Counted from the first letter of the stretch, positions 8,274 to 15,662 are shown. The stretch is 50,088 nt of DNA from an uncultured Selenomonadales bacterium (GCA_937910665.1 CALEPR010000110.1:1-50088); one strand, 5' to 3'. Made by a program: numbers and translations. The notes: generated by a model from the letters alone, not told the origin.

Positions 8274-8945
8274 TTAAAGTGAGACGATGATAATTTTTAA
8301 GTTTTCTTTGGCTCGTTGTGTCCTGACATCCACGTAGGCGGCATCGGGTATGACAAGCTCATGTTTGTTATTATATTTCTGAATGCCGTGTTTCTGCCAT
8401 CTTTTCTGAAGGAGGACAGCTATCTCTTTGCTGTTGTAGCCTTGCAGGCGTTTTAAGATAACAAAACGTTGATCATCGTCTTTCAGTTGTCCGATAGCTT
8501 CCATGAGCAGGATTTTTAGTTGTTGACGTTCGTAGTCCTCTATTCCGTGGTCGGGGAGTTGAATCGTTGGTTGTTCCGGATTATCGCTATCGTTATCTAT
8601 AGATAGGTTTTGCCCTTGGTTTTCTATCAGTTTAGGTAAAACTTCAATGAATTTGTTTCTTGCCACTCCCTTCAGCCAAGAGCCGAAAGTGCAGCGCCAC
8701 TCAAAGCCGGAAAGGGCGTGCCACGAGCCATTGTTGCCCCGGAGATGGAGGAAGAGTTCGTTGACACAATCATCATACCACGTCTTGTCATCCGTCAATT
8801 GTGCATAGATTTTGTGCAAGAGTGGGGCGTAGCGGTTGTAGAGCAGATAAGCTGCAGCCTCCTCGTTGTGAGGGATAGTCAACACGGCATCGACAATCTG
8901 CCGGTCGGATAAGTTTTTGTAGTTGAGTTTATATTGAAATTCCAT
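8274..8945 (-). CDS. ECF-like sigma-70 family factor
   Basis: The 223-residue protein has region-2-like sequence (AYLLYNRYAPLLHKIYAQL, YDDCVNELFLHL, WRCTFGSWLKGVARNKFIEVL) and region-4-like sequence (LKDDDQRFVILKRLQGYNSKEIAVLL), separated by an acidic linker. A basic tail (QKHGIQKYNNKHE and on) extends past the usual end. It probably directs RNA polymerase to promoters of this operon or a small regulon. It is the second gene of the operon, 14 bases after the UpxY-like gene and 12 before the small acidic protein. Region 4 is interrupted by an insertion after the first helix pair, so DNA recognition may be unusual. A degenerate sigma acting as an adaptor cannot be ruled out. Confidence 0.7.
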   Translation of the reverse strand: MEFQYKLNYKNLSDRQIVDAVLTIPHNEEAAAYLLYNRYAPLLHKIYAQLTDDKTWYDDCVNELFLHLRGNNGSWHALSGFEWRCTFGSWLKGVARNKFIEVLPKLIENQGQNLSIDNDSDNPEQPTIQLPDHGIEDYERQQLKILLMEAIGQLKDDDQRFVILKRLQGYNSKEIAVLLQKRWQKHGIQKYNNKHELVIPDAAYVDVRTQRAKENLKIIIVSL

Positions 8946-8959
8946 GATAAGTGGAAAAT

Positions 8960-9634
8960 TTATTTCTTGATGATGGAGATGAAAGCTGTGGGGATGTAAG
9001 CGGTGGAGACGAGGCCGATGTTTTTAAGGGAGACGATGACGCGCTGTTGTCCGGCTACTCGTGCGACGCGGCCCTCCACGCCCTTGAAGACTCCGTCGGT
9101 GACACGTACTAACTCGCCGCCCTTGAAATGACACTGCGTTTCGTTGACAAAACGCAGGTGCTCGTTCATGCTACAAGTGGCGAGGATGAAATTCTCCATC
9201 TCGTGGCGAGAAACGGTGAGAGGCGGGTTTTTGCGTTCGGGGTTGAGTTCGAAATGATTGTAATAGTACGACAAGTAAGGGAAAGATGGTGTTTTTTTGA
9301 CGAAAATTTCAGCTTGCTCTTTCGTTGTATATGCGAAAACCAGATTGGGGATGAGGGATTTTAGGATGCGTGTCTTCTTGCCGTTGGCGGTATGGTAGGC
9401 GTATCGCTTAGGGACGTAAGCATAGATGCCGTTGTTGATGATGAAACGCAGGGCTTTGTCTTCTCTTCCGTAAGAAACGCGGAAGATGAACCACAGATAC
9501 TTTTCGTTGGGGGCATATCTTACCGACACCCCCGATTCGGTGTTAGTGGCATCGGGGATTAGGCAAGCTGTTCGCTCTGCAATGAGAGGGGCAGTGTACC
9601 CTCCGTTTGACTCCACATTAGACAATGTGTTCAT
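8960..9634 (-). CDS. UpxY/NusG-like transcription elongation factor
   Basis: Residues beginning YLWFIFRVSYGREDKALRFI form a NusG N-terminal (NGN) domain. The C-terminal GGELVRVTDGVFKGVEGRV is a KOW motif. This is the architecture of the UpxY/LoaP/RfaH-type specialised NusG paralogues that let polymerase read through terminators in one operon. The first in-frame ATG is at 9634 (224 residues); an upstream TTG (9682) falls against a terminator hairpin and is less likely. As first gene of the GTPase/peptidase operon it is placed to control readthrough into the remaining genes. Bacteroides UpxY proteins do this for capsule operons, but no capsule genes are present here. Confidence 0.8.
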   Translation of the reverse strand: MNTLSNVESNGGYTAPLIAERTACLIPDATNTESGVSVRYAPNEKYLWFIFRVSYGREDKALRFIINNGIYAYVPKRYAYHTANGKKTRILKSLIPNLVFAYTTKEQAEIFVKKTPSFPYLSYYYNHFELNPERKNPPLTVSRHEMENFILATCSMNEHLRFVNETQCHFKGGELVRVTDGVFKGVEGRVARVAGQQRVIVSLKNIGLVSTAYIPTAFISIIKK

Positions 9635-9680
9635 TGTGTGTTCGTACCAGACCGTGATAATGGTTCGGACAAAGACATAC

Positions 9681-9712
9681 AAAAAGCGTGAAGCTGTTTG
9701 CTCTTCACGCTT
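9681..9712 (-). terminator. Leader terminator/attenuator before the UpxY-like gene
   Basis: A perfect 10-bp stem (AAGCGTGAAG at 9684-9693, CTTCACGCTT at 9703-9712) with a 9-nt loop is followed on the minus strand by five T residues (9685-9681). It lies about 50 bases before the ATG of the NusG-like gene and downstream of the predicted promoter. It is therefore well placed as an attenuator that the UpxY-like protein could overcome. The last point is inference. Confidence 0.7.
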
Positions 9713-10056
9713 GTCAAGGGCTTCGCAATCCCCGTTTGTAGTAGAAAAACAACTGATGCCTCACGCCGAATATGCTGCACCTATCTACCATTGATACAGA
9801 CAAACTGCCTTGCGAACAAGAAACAGTAAGCCTATAACGTACGATAGGGATAATAAAGCATATCCCCGAAGACATTCATTGTACTCGTTACGACCATTAG
9901 CTAATCATGCGAAGATTCAGAGTAGTCATGAACAACGTCAATAAACGTCTTTATGTCAACATTTTTGCCACTCCACGAAATGACATAAACCCATTCCGGC
10001 GTGATGACAAACGAATAAACAACAGCACAAAAAACGCACTCTTGCAAATTCGGCTA

Positions 10057-10064
10057 CAAAGGTA
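10057..10064 (-). promoter_or_regulatory. Bacteroidota-type -7 element (TACCTTTG)
   Basis: On the minus strand TACCTTTG matches the Bacteroidota -7 consensus TAnnTTTG exactly. The expected -33 TTTG at 19-nt spacing is poor (TATG). This is the best promoter candidate for the minus-strand operon, giving a start near 10050. Confidence 0.5.
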
Positions 10065-10137
10065 GTAAAAATTTTTAATTATGCATATTTTTCAACAATA
10101 AATTTATAAAATTGACGAAATTGCAAATAAAAAGTTG

Positions 10138-10167
10138 GAGGGTATGTCAAAATGCAGACACACCCTC
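10138..10167 (-). terminator. Terminator hairpin after the transposase remnant
   Basis: GAGGGTATGTC (10138-10148) and GACACACCCTC (10157-10167) pair over 11 positions with one mismatch. The transposase-remnant stop lies 9 bases upstream of the hairpin on the minus strand, and a short T-rich stretch follows it. It likely marks the 3' end of the former insertion sequence. Confidence 0.5.
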
Positions 10168-10175
10168 TTTCTGTT

Positions 10176-10298
10176 TTATACGTAGGATTGTTGGTGAAAG
10201 GGATTAAAGGTTGCAGCCATTTTCATGAGATTGAATGCGACGGCAAAAAAGGCAAAGTTCATCATGATTTTGTCTTTGCCAAGGTGTCGGAAGCTGAC
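10176..10298 (-). pseudogene. 3' remnant of an insertion-sequence transposase
   Basis: The minus strand reads FRHLGKDKIMMNFAFFAVA and then FNLMKMAATFNP before a stop. This closely matches the C-terminal end I associate with DDE transposases of IS1182/IS5-type elements common in Bacteroidota. The frame closes upstream at 10299-10301 with a stop, and no start or catalytic region is present, so only about 40 codons survive. It suggests past mobility at the upstream edge of the GTPase operon. Confidence 0.6.
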
Positions 10299-10304
10299 CT
10301 ATAA

Positions 10305-10439
10305 GACATACAAAGTAATCATCATCCTTGTTATAGTACAGATTCTTCTAACGAAGAAAAAGATTTCATTACTAACGACAATGGTGAATACCGATTGTGT
10401 GATAAGTTCTTTGAGTTATGGATAAAGGAGAATTGCTGA
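10305..10439 (+). pseudogene. Probable C-terminal remnant of a Bacteroidota AAA-type ATPase
   Basis: The plus frame ending at 10437-10439 reads NDNGEYRLCDKFFELWIKENC. This resembles the 'Y-x-x-x-D-x-F-F-x-x-W-L' ending of the archaeal-type/DUF234-like AAA ATPases that are frequent in Bacteroidales. It has no start codon and is closed by a stop just upstream, so it is a fragment. The match is by memory of the motif only. Confidence 0.35.
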
Positions 10440-10463
10440 AATAATCAAAGCGACATGCGCCAT

Positions 10464-11516
10464 TTAGAATAGTGATACTATTACGTACATCAGTGCTCCT
10501 ATAAGTCCGCTGATTGGGATGGTGAATATCCATGCTGTTACCATGTCTATTGTCACTCCCCATCTGACGGCAGACAAGCGTTTTACAGCTCCCGCGCCCA
10601 TGATGCTACCGCTGATGACATGCGTAGTGGAAACAGGCACTTTCAAGTATTGCGATATTGCTATTGTCAGTGCGCCAGCTGTTTGAGCACAAAAGCCTTC
10701 AACCGGTGTAACTTTGGTTATCTTATTGCCCATCGTTTTGATGATTCTCCAGCCGCCTGACATGGTTCCTATTGCTATAGCCGTGAAACATGCAAAAGCC
10801 ACCCATTCAGGCACACTGATACCCATAGCACTTAGTTCCGCACTCGGCTCAAGCCATTCGGGCAAACTGACTCCGCCCATTTCAGTAAAGGCAACAAGTG
10901 CGCAAGAAATAACGCCAATCTCCTTGGTGGAGTTGTTCAGTCCGTGACCCAAGCTCAGAAAAGATGACGACAATAATTGAAGTCGTCGAAACCACTTATC
11001 CATCTTATGGGGTTTGGAATGACGGAAGATCCACTCGGTAAGTATCATGATGATGTTGCCTGCAATAAAACCGATCAGAGGTGCGACCACAATAAACATA
11101 GCTATCATGCCTACCGTTGACCAATGTACGGCACCCCAACCTTTAGCGGCGATAGCTGCACCCATCAGACCACCGATAAGTGTATGTGACGAACTTGAGG
11201 GTATGCCTTTCCACCATGTGAACAAATTCCAACAGATGGCAGCAATCAAACCGGCTATGATAATCATCATACCCGCTGAGCTTGATACAGCATCTGCCGT
11301 AACTGTATTCTGAACAGTTTCAGCCACACCAAACCCGATTAAGTATTTAGCAATGAAATACGCAATGAAGTTAAATGCCGCAGCCCACAGAACCGCCTGT
11401 ATAGGGGTTAGTACTTTAGTGCTTACTACTGTTGCAATCGAATTGGCTGCATCATGGAAGCCATTGATGAAGTCGAAACCGATACAGAGAACGATGATAG
11501 CAATTATATAGCCCAT
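10464..11516 (-). CDS. pit: PiT-family inorganic phosphate transporter
   Basis: This 350-residue, strongly hydrophobic protein has the two inverted PiT signatures: GFDFINGFHDAANSIA near the N-terminus (about 13-28) and PVSTTHVISGSIMGAGA near the C-terminus. About ten membrane helices are apparent. PiT proteins import phosphate, usually as a metal-phosphate complex, driven by the proton or sodium gradient across the inner membrane. The start ATG overlaps the stop of the DUF47 gene by one base (TAATG), so the pair is coupled. The DUF47-then-PiT arrangement is widespread and low-affinity phosphate uptake is the expected role. Confidence 0.9.
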   Translation of the reverse strand: MGYIIAIIVLCIGFDFINGFHDAANSIATVVSTKVLTPIQAVLWAAAFNFIAYFIAKYLIGFGVAETVQNTVTADAVSSSAGMMIIIAGLIAAICWNLFTWWKGIPSSSSHTLIGGLMGAAIAAKGWGAVHWSTVGMIAMFIVVAPLIGFIAGNIIMILTEWIFRHSKPHKMDKWFRRLQLLSSSFLSLGHGLNNSTKEIGVISCALVAFTEMGGVSLPEWLEPSAELSAMGISVPEWVAFACFTAIAIGTMSGGWRIIKTMGNKITKVTPVEGFCAQTAGALTIAISQYLKVPVSTTHVISGSIMGAGAVKRLSAVRWGVTIDMVTAWIFTIPISGLIGALMYVIVSLF

Positions 11517-12166
11517 TATGCGTATTTTACTATTATTGTTTTCAGAGTCTTACCAACAGCATTTGCTTTGTCGGTGGCTGACTCCATTCCCTGCATTATC
11601 TCTTTGATCTTGAATAATTCGCGTGCATCCTTTTCGGTATCGAACATCTCTTGAACAAAGGTCTCATACACTTCATCACCCTCGTGCTCAAGGTCATGCA
11701 GTTTCTGACATTCTTCAAGTGCTTGTTCCGACTTCTTGTTGATTGTCTTTAGTTCGTTCATCAGTACGCGAATCGACTTAGAGTCCTCAAGAATTATCTC
11801 TGCCATGTGTTGAGCCTTGGTAGGTATCTGTTTAGGCTTATAGAGCAGAATACGTTTAGCCGATGAAGTGATAAGGTCCACAACATCGTCCAAATTGCCA
11901 CATAGCTCATGAATATCTTCGCGGTCAAACGGAGCAACAAAAGCATCGTTCAACTCATCGAAGATAGTCGTTTCTATCTGGTCACATTCAGTTTCAAGAG
12001 CTTTGATCTTCGGATAAATCTCTTCTTGTTTAGCACGGTCGGTCTCTGACAAAAGTTGAGTAAAAAGGTCAGCAACCTCTACCGTACACTCACCAATACG
12101 GCGAAATAGGGGAAAAAACTTGTCTTCCTTAGGACGGAAAATAGAAAAAAGGGAGTTTAATGACAT
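11516..12166 (-). CDS. DUF47 (PhoU-like) accessory protein of the phosphate transporter
   Basis: The 216-residue all-helical protein begins MSLNSLFSIFRPKEDKFFPLF, typical of DUF47/YkaA proteins, with conserved acidic patches (HDLEHEGDEVYE, NLDDVVDLI) like the metal-binding motifs of PhoU. DUF47 proteins accompany PiT transporters and probably modulate them. An upstream in-frame start (12196) would lie inside the -7 promoter element, so the ATG at 12166 is chosen. It belongs to a two-gene operon with pit. Confidence 0.85.
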   Translation of the reverse strand: MSLNSLFSIFRPKEDKFFPLFRRIGECTVEVADLFTQLLSETDRAKQEEIYPKIKALETECDQIETTIFDELNDAFVAPFDREDIHELCGNLDDVVDLITSSAKRILLYKPKQIPTKAQHMAEIILEDSKSIRVLMNELKTINKKSEQALEECQKLHDLEHEGDEVYETFVQEMFDTEKDARELFKIKEIMQGMESATDKANAVGKTLKTIIVKYA

Positions 12167-12193
12167 AAAATGTGTTAAATTGATTCCACGCTG

Positions 12194-12224
12194 CAAAATT
12201 AGTATATTTTTTTATATTTGCAAA
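12194..12224 (-). promoter_or_regulatory. Bacteroidota promoter for the DUF47-pit operon
   Basis: On the minus strand TTTG (12224-12221), a 19-nt spacer, then TAATTTTG (12201-12194) match the Bacteroidota -33/-7 consensus (TTTG, TAnnTTTG). The start site would fall near 12187, just upstream of the ATG at 12166. Confidence 0.8.
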
Positions 12225-12246
12225 AAATATTTTTAGTTTATCTTTT

Positions 12247-12277
12247 TTTGCATTTTTAGAAAATATATGTAACTTTG
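12247..12277 (+). promoter_or_regulatory. Bacteroidota promoter for the glucanotransferase gene
   Basis: TTTG (12247-12250), a 19-nt spacer, then TAACTTTG (12270-12277) are an exact match to the Bacteroidota -33/-7 consensus. It is divergent from the DUF47-pit promoter, with only 22 bases between the two -33 boxes. The start codon of the glucanotransferase lies about 35 bases downstream. Confidence 0.85.
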
Positions 12278-12312
12278 CAGGCGAAAAACAATAACCTTTA
12301 ATTAAAATTATC

Positions 12313-15015
12313 ATGAATATCAGTTTTTGTGTAAATTATCGCGCAGTTTGGGGACAAACATTGTGCGTTATTTCTGATAATCCGATTCTTGGATGGACAG
12401 AGCAAACTCCGCTCAAACTTGATTGCCAAGGAGGCGACTATTGGACGACCACGGTTCCCGTAAGTGATTTTGCAGGCGAACTCACCTACAAGTATGCTAT
12501 CCGTTTGCAAGACGGGGGCTATATATATGAGGCGGGGGCATGGCGTAGCGTTGCTTTGAATGCTGCCGACAAGAAAGTAGTCCTTCATGATTTCTGGCAA
12601 ACTCAAGACTACGAGAAAGCTTTTTATTCCACTGCTTTTCAAAAGGCACTATTCCACCGCACTGAGGCATGTAAGATAAAGGCAGACAATAAAAAAGGCA
12701 ATCTGCACTTCTCAATAGACTTGCCGCAAATACTGCCCACTCAGGGTGTAGCGATATTAGGTAATATACCTGAGCTCGGTGCTTGGAATGCTGACGACAA
12801 ACTATGTATGTGCGGTTGCCACTTCCCTGTCTGGCGGGCAGCAGTTAAAGTAGAACCCGACCAAGTTATCGAATATAAATATGTTATCTACGACCTCAAG
12901 ACGGGCAAGATAATAGATATGGAATGGGGTGAGAATCGTCAGGTATGGGGACTGAGCAAGGGTGTTACTCTCATGCAGAACGACCGCAGTTTCCGTCGCA
13001 CTCAGCCGCGCTGGAAAGGAGCAGGTGTGGCAGTACCGGTATTCTCGCTTCGCACTGACGACGGCTTCGGCATAGGCGAGTTCCAAGACTTGAAGAAACT
13101 TGCAGACTGGGCAGCACTCACAGGTCAGAAGATGATACAAACTCTGCCTATCAACGACACTACTCTCTTGCACACTAATCGCGACTCATATCCTTACAAT
13201 GCCGTGTCGGTATTCGCTCTTCACCCCATATATCTTAATATACCTAAGATGGGACGCCTGACGGCTGCGTTGAAAAAGAAATATGAGGCGACCAAAGAGG
13301 AATTTAATAAAAAGCATTTTGCGGACTATCAGGTAGTATATGATGAGAAGATGAAATACTATCAGGCTATATTCAAAGCCGAGAAAGATGCTGTGTTCTC
13401 ATCTGAAGCATACAAAACGTTCTTCTTAAAGAACAAAGAATGGCTCGTGCCATACGCAGTGTTCTGCTATCTGCGCGACAAAAACGGCACACCACATTTC
13501 TATGATTGGAAGAAATACTCCGTATTCAGTCAGAAGGATTTAGATAAACTATCTTCGCCCGAAGCCAAAGACTTCGACAAAGTGGCATTCTTCTATTTCC
13601 TTCAATTCCATTTGGACAAGCAGCTGACAGAAGCAGTAGAGTATGCCCACTCGAAAGGTGTGGCTCTTAAGGGTGATATACCTATCGGTATCTCTCCCGA
13701 CTCGGTTGACGCATGGACCAATCCCGAACTGTTCAACCTTGATGCTTCGGCAGGAGCTCCTCCTGACGACTTCTCTATTTCAGGTCAGAACTGGGGTTTC
13801 CCAACCTACAACTGGGACGAGATGGCAAAAGACGGATTCCTCTGGTGGCGCCGCCGCTTCACAAAGATGCAAGACTATTTCGATGCTTATCGTATTGACC
13901 ATATCCTCGGCTTCTTCCGTATATGGCAAATGCCCAAAACGGCTGTTTGGGGCTTGTGCGGACACTTCTCACCCGCAATGGGCTACTCAATGCAAGACCT
14001 ATGGAACATGGGAGTGGCTGTCGATGAAGACCGACTTGTTAAGCCGTATATCCGTGCTAATTTCATGGGCGATGTGTTCGGATACGATACCGAATATGCT
14101 AAACAGACCTTCTTCAATACCAATGATAATTATATCTACTGGTTCAAAGATGAGTATGACACACAAGTTAAGATTCAAGATTGGTTTGACGGTTTGTCCA
14201 TCACGGAGCAGGAAAAGAACCGCAATATCTTTAACGGACTGATGTACTTGCATTGCGAAGTGCTGTTTGTTCGCGACAAAGATAATCCGTGGATGCTCCA
14301 TCCGCGTATTGCCCTCTATCAGTCTCATTCCTACAATGAGCTGTGGGAAGACCAACGACAGTTGTTAGTTCGTATTCATGACGACTATTTCTATCGCCGT
14401 CATAACGACTTCTGGAAGGCGTCAGCTATGCGTAAGTTGCCTACACTAATCAACTCCACCAATATGCTTGTATGTGGCGAAGACTTAGGTATGGTACCCG
14501 CTTGCGTACCTGAGGTTATGCATGAGTTGCAAATCTTGTCGCTTGAGATACAGCGTATGCCCAAAGACCCGACTATCACCTTTGCTCACCCCGCCGATGC
14601 TCCTTATCTGTCGGTTTGCACAACGGGCACACACGATACCAACCCGTTGCGTGCATGGTGGGAAGAAGACCGCGCTAAGACGCAGAAGTTCTACAATGAG
14701 CAGATGGGTTGGTGGGGCGAAGCACCACAAGAGATGTCGCCTGAAATAGCACATTTCATCATCAACCAACACATGTATTCTCCTGCCATGTGGGTTATTC
14801 TGCCGCTTCAAGATTGGCTCGCTATAGACGGCGAGATACGCTTGCCTGACCAACATGCAGAGCGTATCAATCTGCCGGACAACCCACGCCATTTCTGGTG
14901 CTACCGTATGCACCTGAAGGTGGAAGACCTAATCAAAGCTGATAATTTCAATCAGAAAGTAATTGTTTCAAAGTTTTTTCATCAATTTCATGAATATCAA
15001 GAACAGCTTTTTTAA
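12313..15015 (+). CDS. malQ: 4-alpha-glucanotransferase with two N-terminal starch-binding (CBM20-like) domains
   Basis: This is a 900-residue GH77 amylomaltase. Two CBM20-like domains (about 1-100 and 125-235; WGQTLCVISDNPILG and GVAILGNIPELGAWN) precede the catalytic barrel. GH77 motifs are RIDHILGFFRIW (R527-D529, nucleophile), GEDLGMVP (E723, acid/base) and GTHDTNPLRAWW (H774-D775). It transfers alpha-1,4-glucan chains between malto-oligosaccharides in the cytoplasm. The two-CBM20 form is common in Bacteroidetes and in plant DPE2. Family-like sequence ends near DNFNQKV (about residue 882); the last 17 or so codons belong to piece C, so the native C-terminus, probably 10-20 residues, is lost. 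Confidence 0.92.
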   Translation: MNISFCVNYRAVWGQTLCVISDNPILGWTEQTPLKLDCQGGDYWTTTVPVSDFAGELTYKYAIRLQDGGYIYEAGAWRSVALNAADKKVVLHDFWQTQDYEKAFYSTAFQKALFHRTEACKIKADNKKGNLHFSIDLPQILPTQGVAILGNIPELGAWNADDKLCMCGCHFPVWRAAVKVEPDQVIEYKYVIYDLKTGKIIDMEWGENRQVWGLSKGVTLMQNDRSFRRTQPRWKGAGVAVPVFSLRTDDGFGIGEFQDLKKLADWAALTGQKMIQTLPINDTTLLHTNRDSYPYNAVSVFALHPIYLNIPKMGRLTAALKKKYEATKEEFNKKHFADYQVVYDEKMKYYQAIFKAEKDAVFSSEAYKTFFLKNKEWLVPYAVFCYLRDKNGTPHFYDWKKYSVFSQKDLDKLSSPEAKDFDKVAFFYFLQFHLDKQLTEAVEYAHSKGVALKGDIPIGISPDSVDAWTNPELFNLDASAGAPPDDFSISGQNWGFPTYNWDEMAKDGFLWWRRRFTKMQDYFDAYRIDHILGFFRIWQMPKTAVWGLCGHFSPAMGYSMQDLWNMGVAVDEDRLVKPYIRANFMGDVFGYDTEYAKQTFFNTNDNYIYWFKDEYDTQVKIQDWFDGLSITEQEKNRNIFNGLMYLHCEVLFVRDKDNPWMLHPRIALYQSHSYNELWEDQRQLLVRIHDDYFYRRHNDFWKASAMRKLPTLINSTNMLVCGEDLGMVPACVPEVMHELQILSLEIQRMPKDPTITFAHPADAPYLSVCTTGTHDTNPLRAWWEEDRAKTQKFYNEQMGWWGEAPQEMSPEIAHFIINQHMYSPAMWVILPLQDWLAIDGEIRLPDQHAERINLPDNPRHFWCYRMHLKVEDLIKADNFNQKVIVSKFFHQFHEYQEQLF
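14948..14972. other. Join between unrelated sequences (piece B / piece C)
   Basis: The glucanotransferase loses family-like sequence at about 14955. From there on the sequence has the A-run/T-run texture, GGAGG sites and TTG starts of piece C. A minus-strand frame from piece C also ends within about 10 bases of this point. No transposon or attachment site is visible, so an assembly or cloning join is likeliest. Confidence 0.65.
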
Positions 15016-15121
15016 AAGCTTTTAAAAATTCCTCCAATGATTTAAAATTTTCCTGCGACAAAGTCTGCGTCGAGGATAACGACAAACCGTGTCGAGGGTT
15101 GAACTTTTCAAAGTCTAACAC
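14948..15121 (-). pseudogene. Fragment of an unidentified gene, probably cut at the join
   Basis: The minus strand is open from a GTG at 15121, reading VLDFEKFNPRHGLSLSSTQ and then a charged helical stretch (KSLEEFLKAFKKAVLDIHEID). It stops at 14948, at the join. The helical half looks coding and its natural end is probably missing. No convincing ribosome site precedes the GTG. I do not recognise the family. Confidence 0.3.
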
Positions 15122-15163
15122 AGTTAAATTTTTGCGTCAACAAATTTTAAAGAAAAAATCACA

Positions 15164-15411
15164 GGCGTTTCATAAAAATTTCGGATAAAAAGTGTTTTTG
15201 CAGTCGAAAGAATAATTTCCACGCCGAAGAAAACTTCGAGAGACAAGCCCACATAACCATAAATATTTTTCGCAAATTTGCTATAGCCTTACACAAAAAA
15301 TATTTGACGAAAGTTAAAAGCAAGCGAAGTACCAGACAAAATCTTTTGTCTTGTCTTCTCAATGACAAACTTTTGCTTGATGTTATTCTTGCCTAAAATT
15401 TATGAAACGCC
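15164..15411. repeat. Widely spaced 13-bp inverted repeat, MITE-like
   Basis: GGCGTTTCATAAA (15164-15176) is repeated as its exact reverse complement at 15399-15411, bounding about 248 bases without a convincing gene. The shape fits a miniature inverted-repeat element or a recombination scar. Target-site duplications are not obvious. Confidence 0.4.
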
Positions 15412-15434
15412 CGTGTTGTCCCGTCAAAAAAATC

Positions 15435-15463
15435 TTGACAGCAAAAGCGGGCTCGACTATAAT
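15435..15463 (+). promoter_or_regulatory. Consensus sigma-70 promoter of rpmH
   Basis: TTGACA (15435-15440) and TATAAT (15458-15463) are both perfect consensus hexamers with an optimal 17-bp spacer. Expected for the highly expressed rpmH gene, whose start is 54 bases downstream. Confidence 0.9.
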
Positions 15464-15516
15464 TCCTTGAGTTGTCACTAATAAATGTAGATTTTATTTT
15501 TTTGGAGGTTTTCAAT

Positions 15517-15651
15517 TTGAAGAGAACTTTTCAACCTAACACACGTTGGCGTAAAAAAACTCACGGTTTTCGTGAACGTATGAAGACTAAAGGTGGTCGG
15601 CTTGTCATTAAACGTCGTCGCCAACGCGGCAGAAAGGTGCTTACAGCATAG
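15517..15651 (+). CDS. rpmH: 50S ribosomal protein L34
   Basis: The 44-residue basic protein begins KRTFQPNTRWRKKTHGFRER and ends GRKVLTA, the canonical L34 sequence and length. It starts with TTG, preceded by a GGAGG ribosome site 9 bases away; the expected N-terminus leaves no other start. L34 is a structural protein of the large ribosomal subunit. It is the first gene of the conserved rpmH-rnpA-yidD-yidC-jag cluster and is followed by a terminator hairpin that would reduce transcription into rnpA. Confidence 0.97.
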   Translation: MKRTFQPNTRWRKKTHGFRERMKTKGGRLVIKRRRQRGRKVLTA

Positions 15652-15662
15652 AAAAAACCTAG

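Larger units (their letters stand above)
9683..10175 (-). other. Long 5' leader and upstream region of the GTPase/peptidase operon
   Basis: Between the UpxY-like gene and the transposase remnant I see no convincing gene on either strand. With a start site just below the TACCTTTG element at 10064-10057, the operon would have an untranslated leader of about 400 bases ending in the terminator at 9681-9712. Such long leaders with early terminators are typical of operons controlled by UpxY-type antitermination. Confidence 0.5.
15016..15516. other. Region upstream of rpmH, no complete gene
   Basis: In Firmicutes the origin region and a divergent dnaA usually lie upstream of rpmH, but here the join removes whatever was there. 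The stretch holds a 13-bp inverted repeat (15164/15399) and a sigma-70 promoter (15435-15463). I see no clear cluster of TTATCCACA-type DnaA boxes. Confidence 0.5.

Noticed and set aside
9634..9682. Upstream TTG start for the UpxY-like gene
   Set aside because: It abuts the U-tract of the leader terminator and adds 16 residues with no NusG likeness; the ATG at 9634 is better.
15159..15368. Minus-strand frame of 69 codons upstream of rpmH
   Set aside because: It has low-complexity leucine- and lysine-rich sequence, no ribosome site, and lies inside the inverted-repeat region; most likely chance.
15016..15516. Replication origin with DnaA boxes upstream of rpmH
   Set aside because: Expected from gene order, but I found no clear cluster of DnaA boxes and the join removes the neighbouring side.
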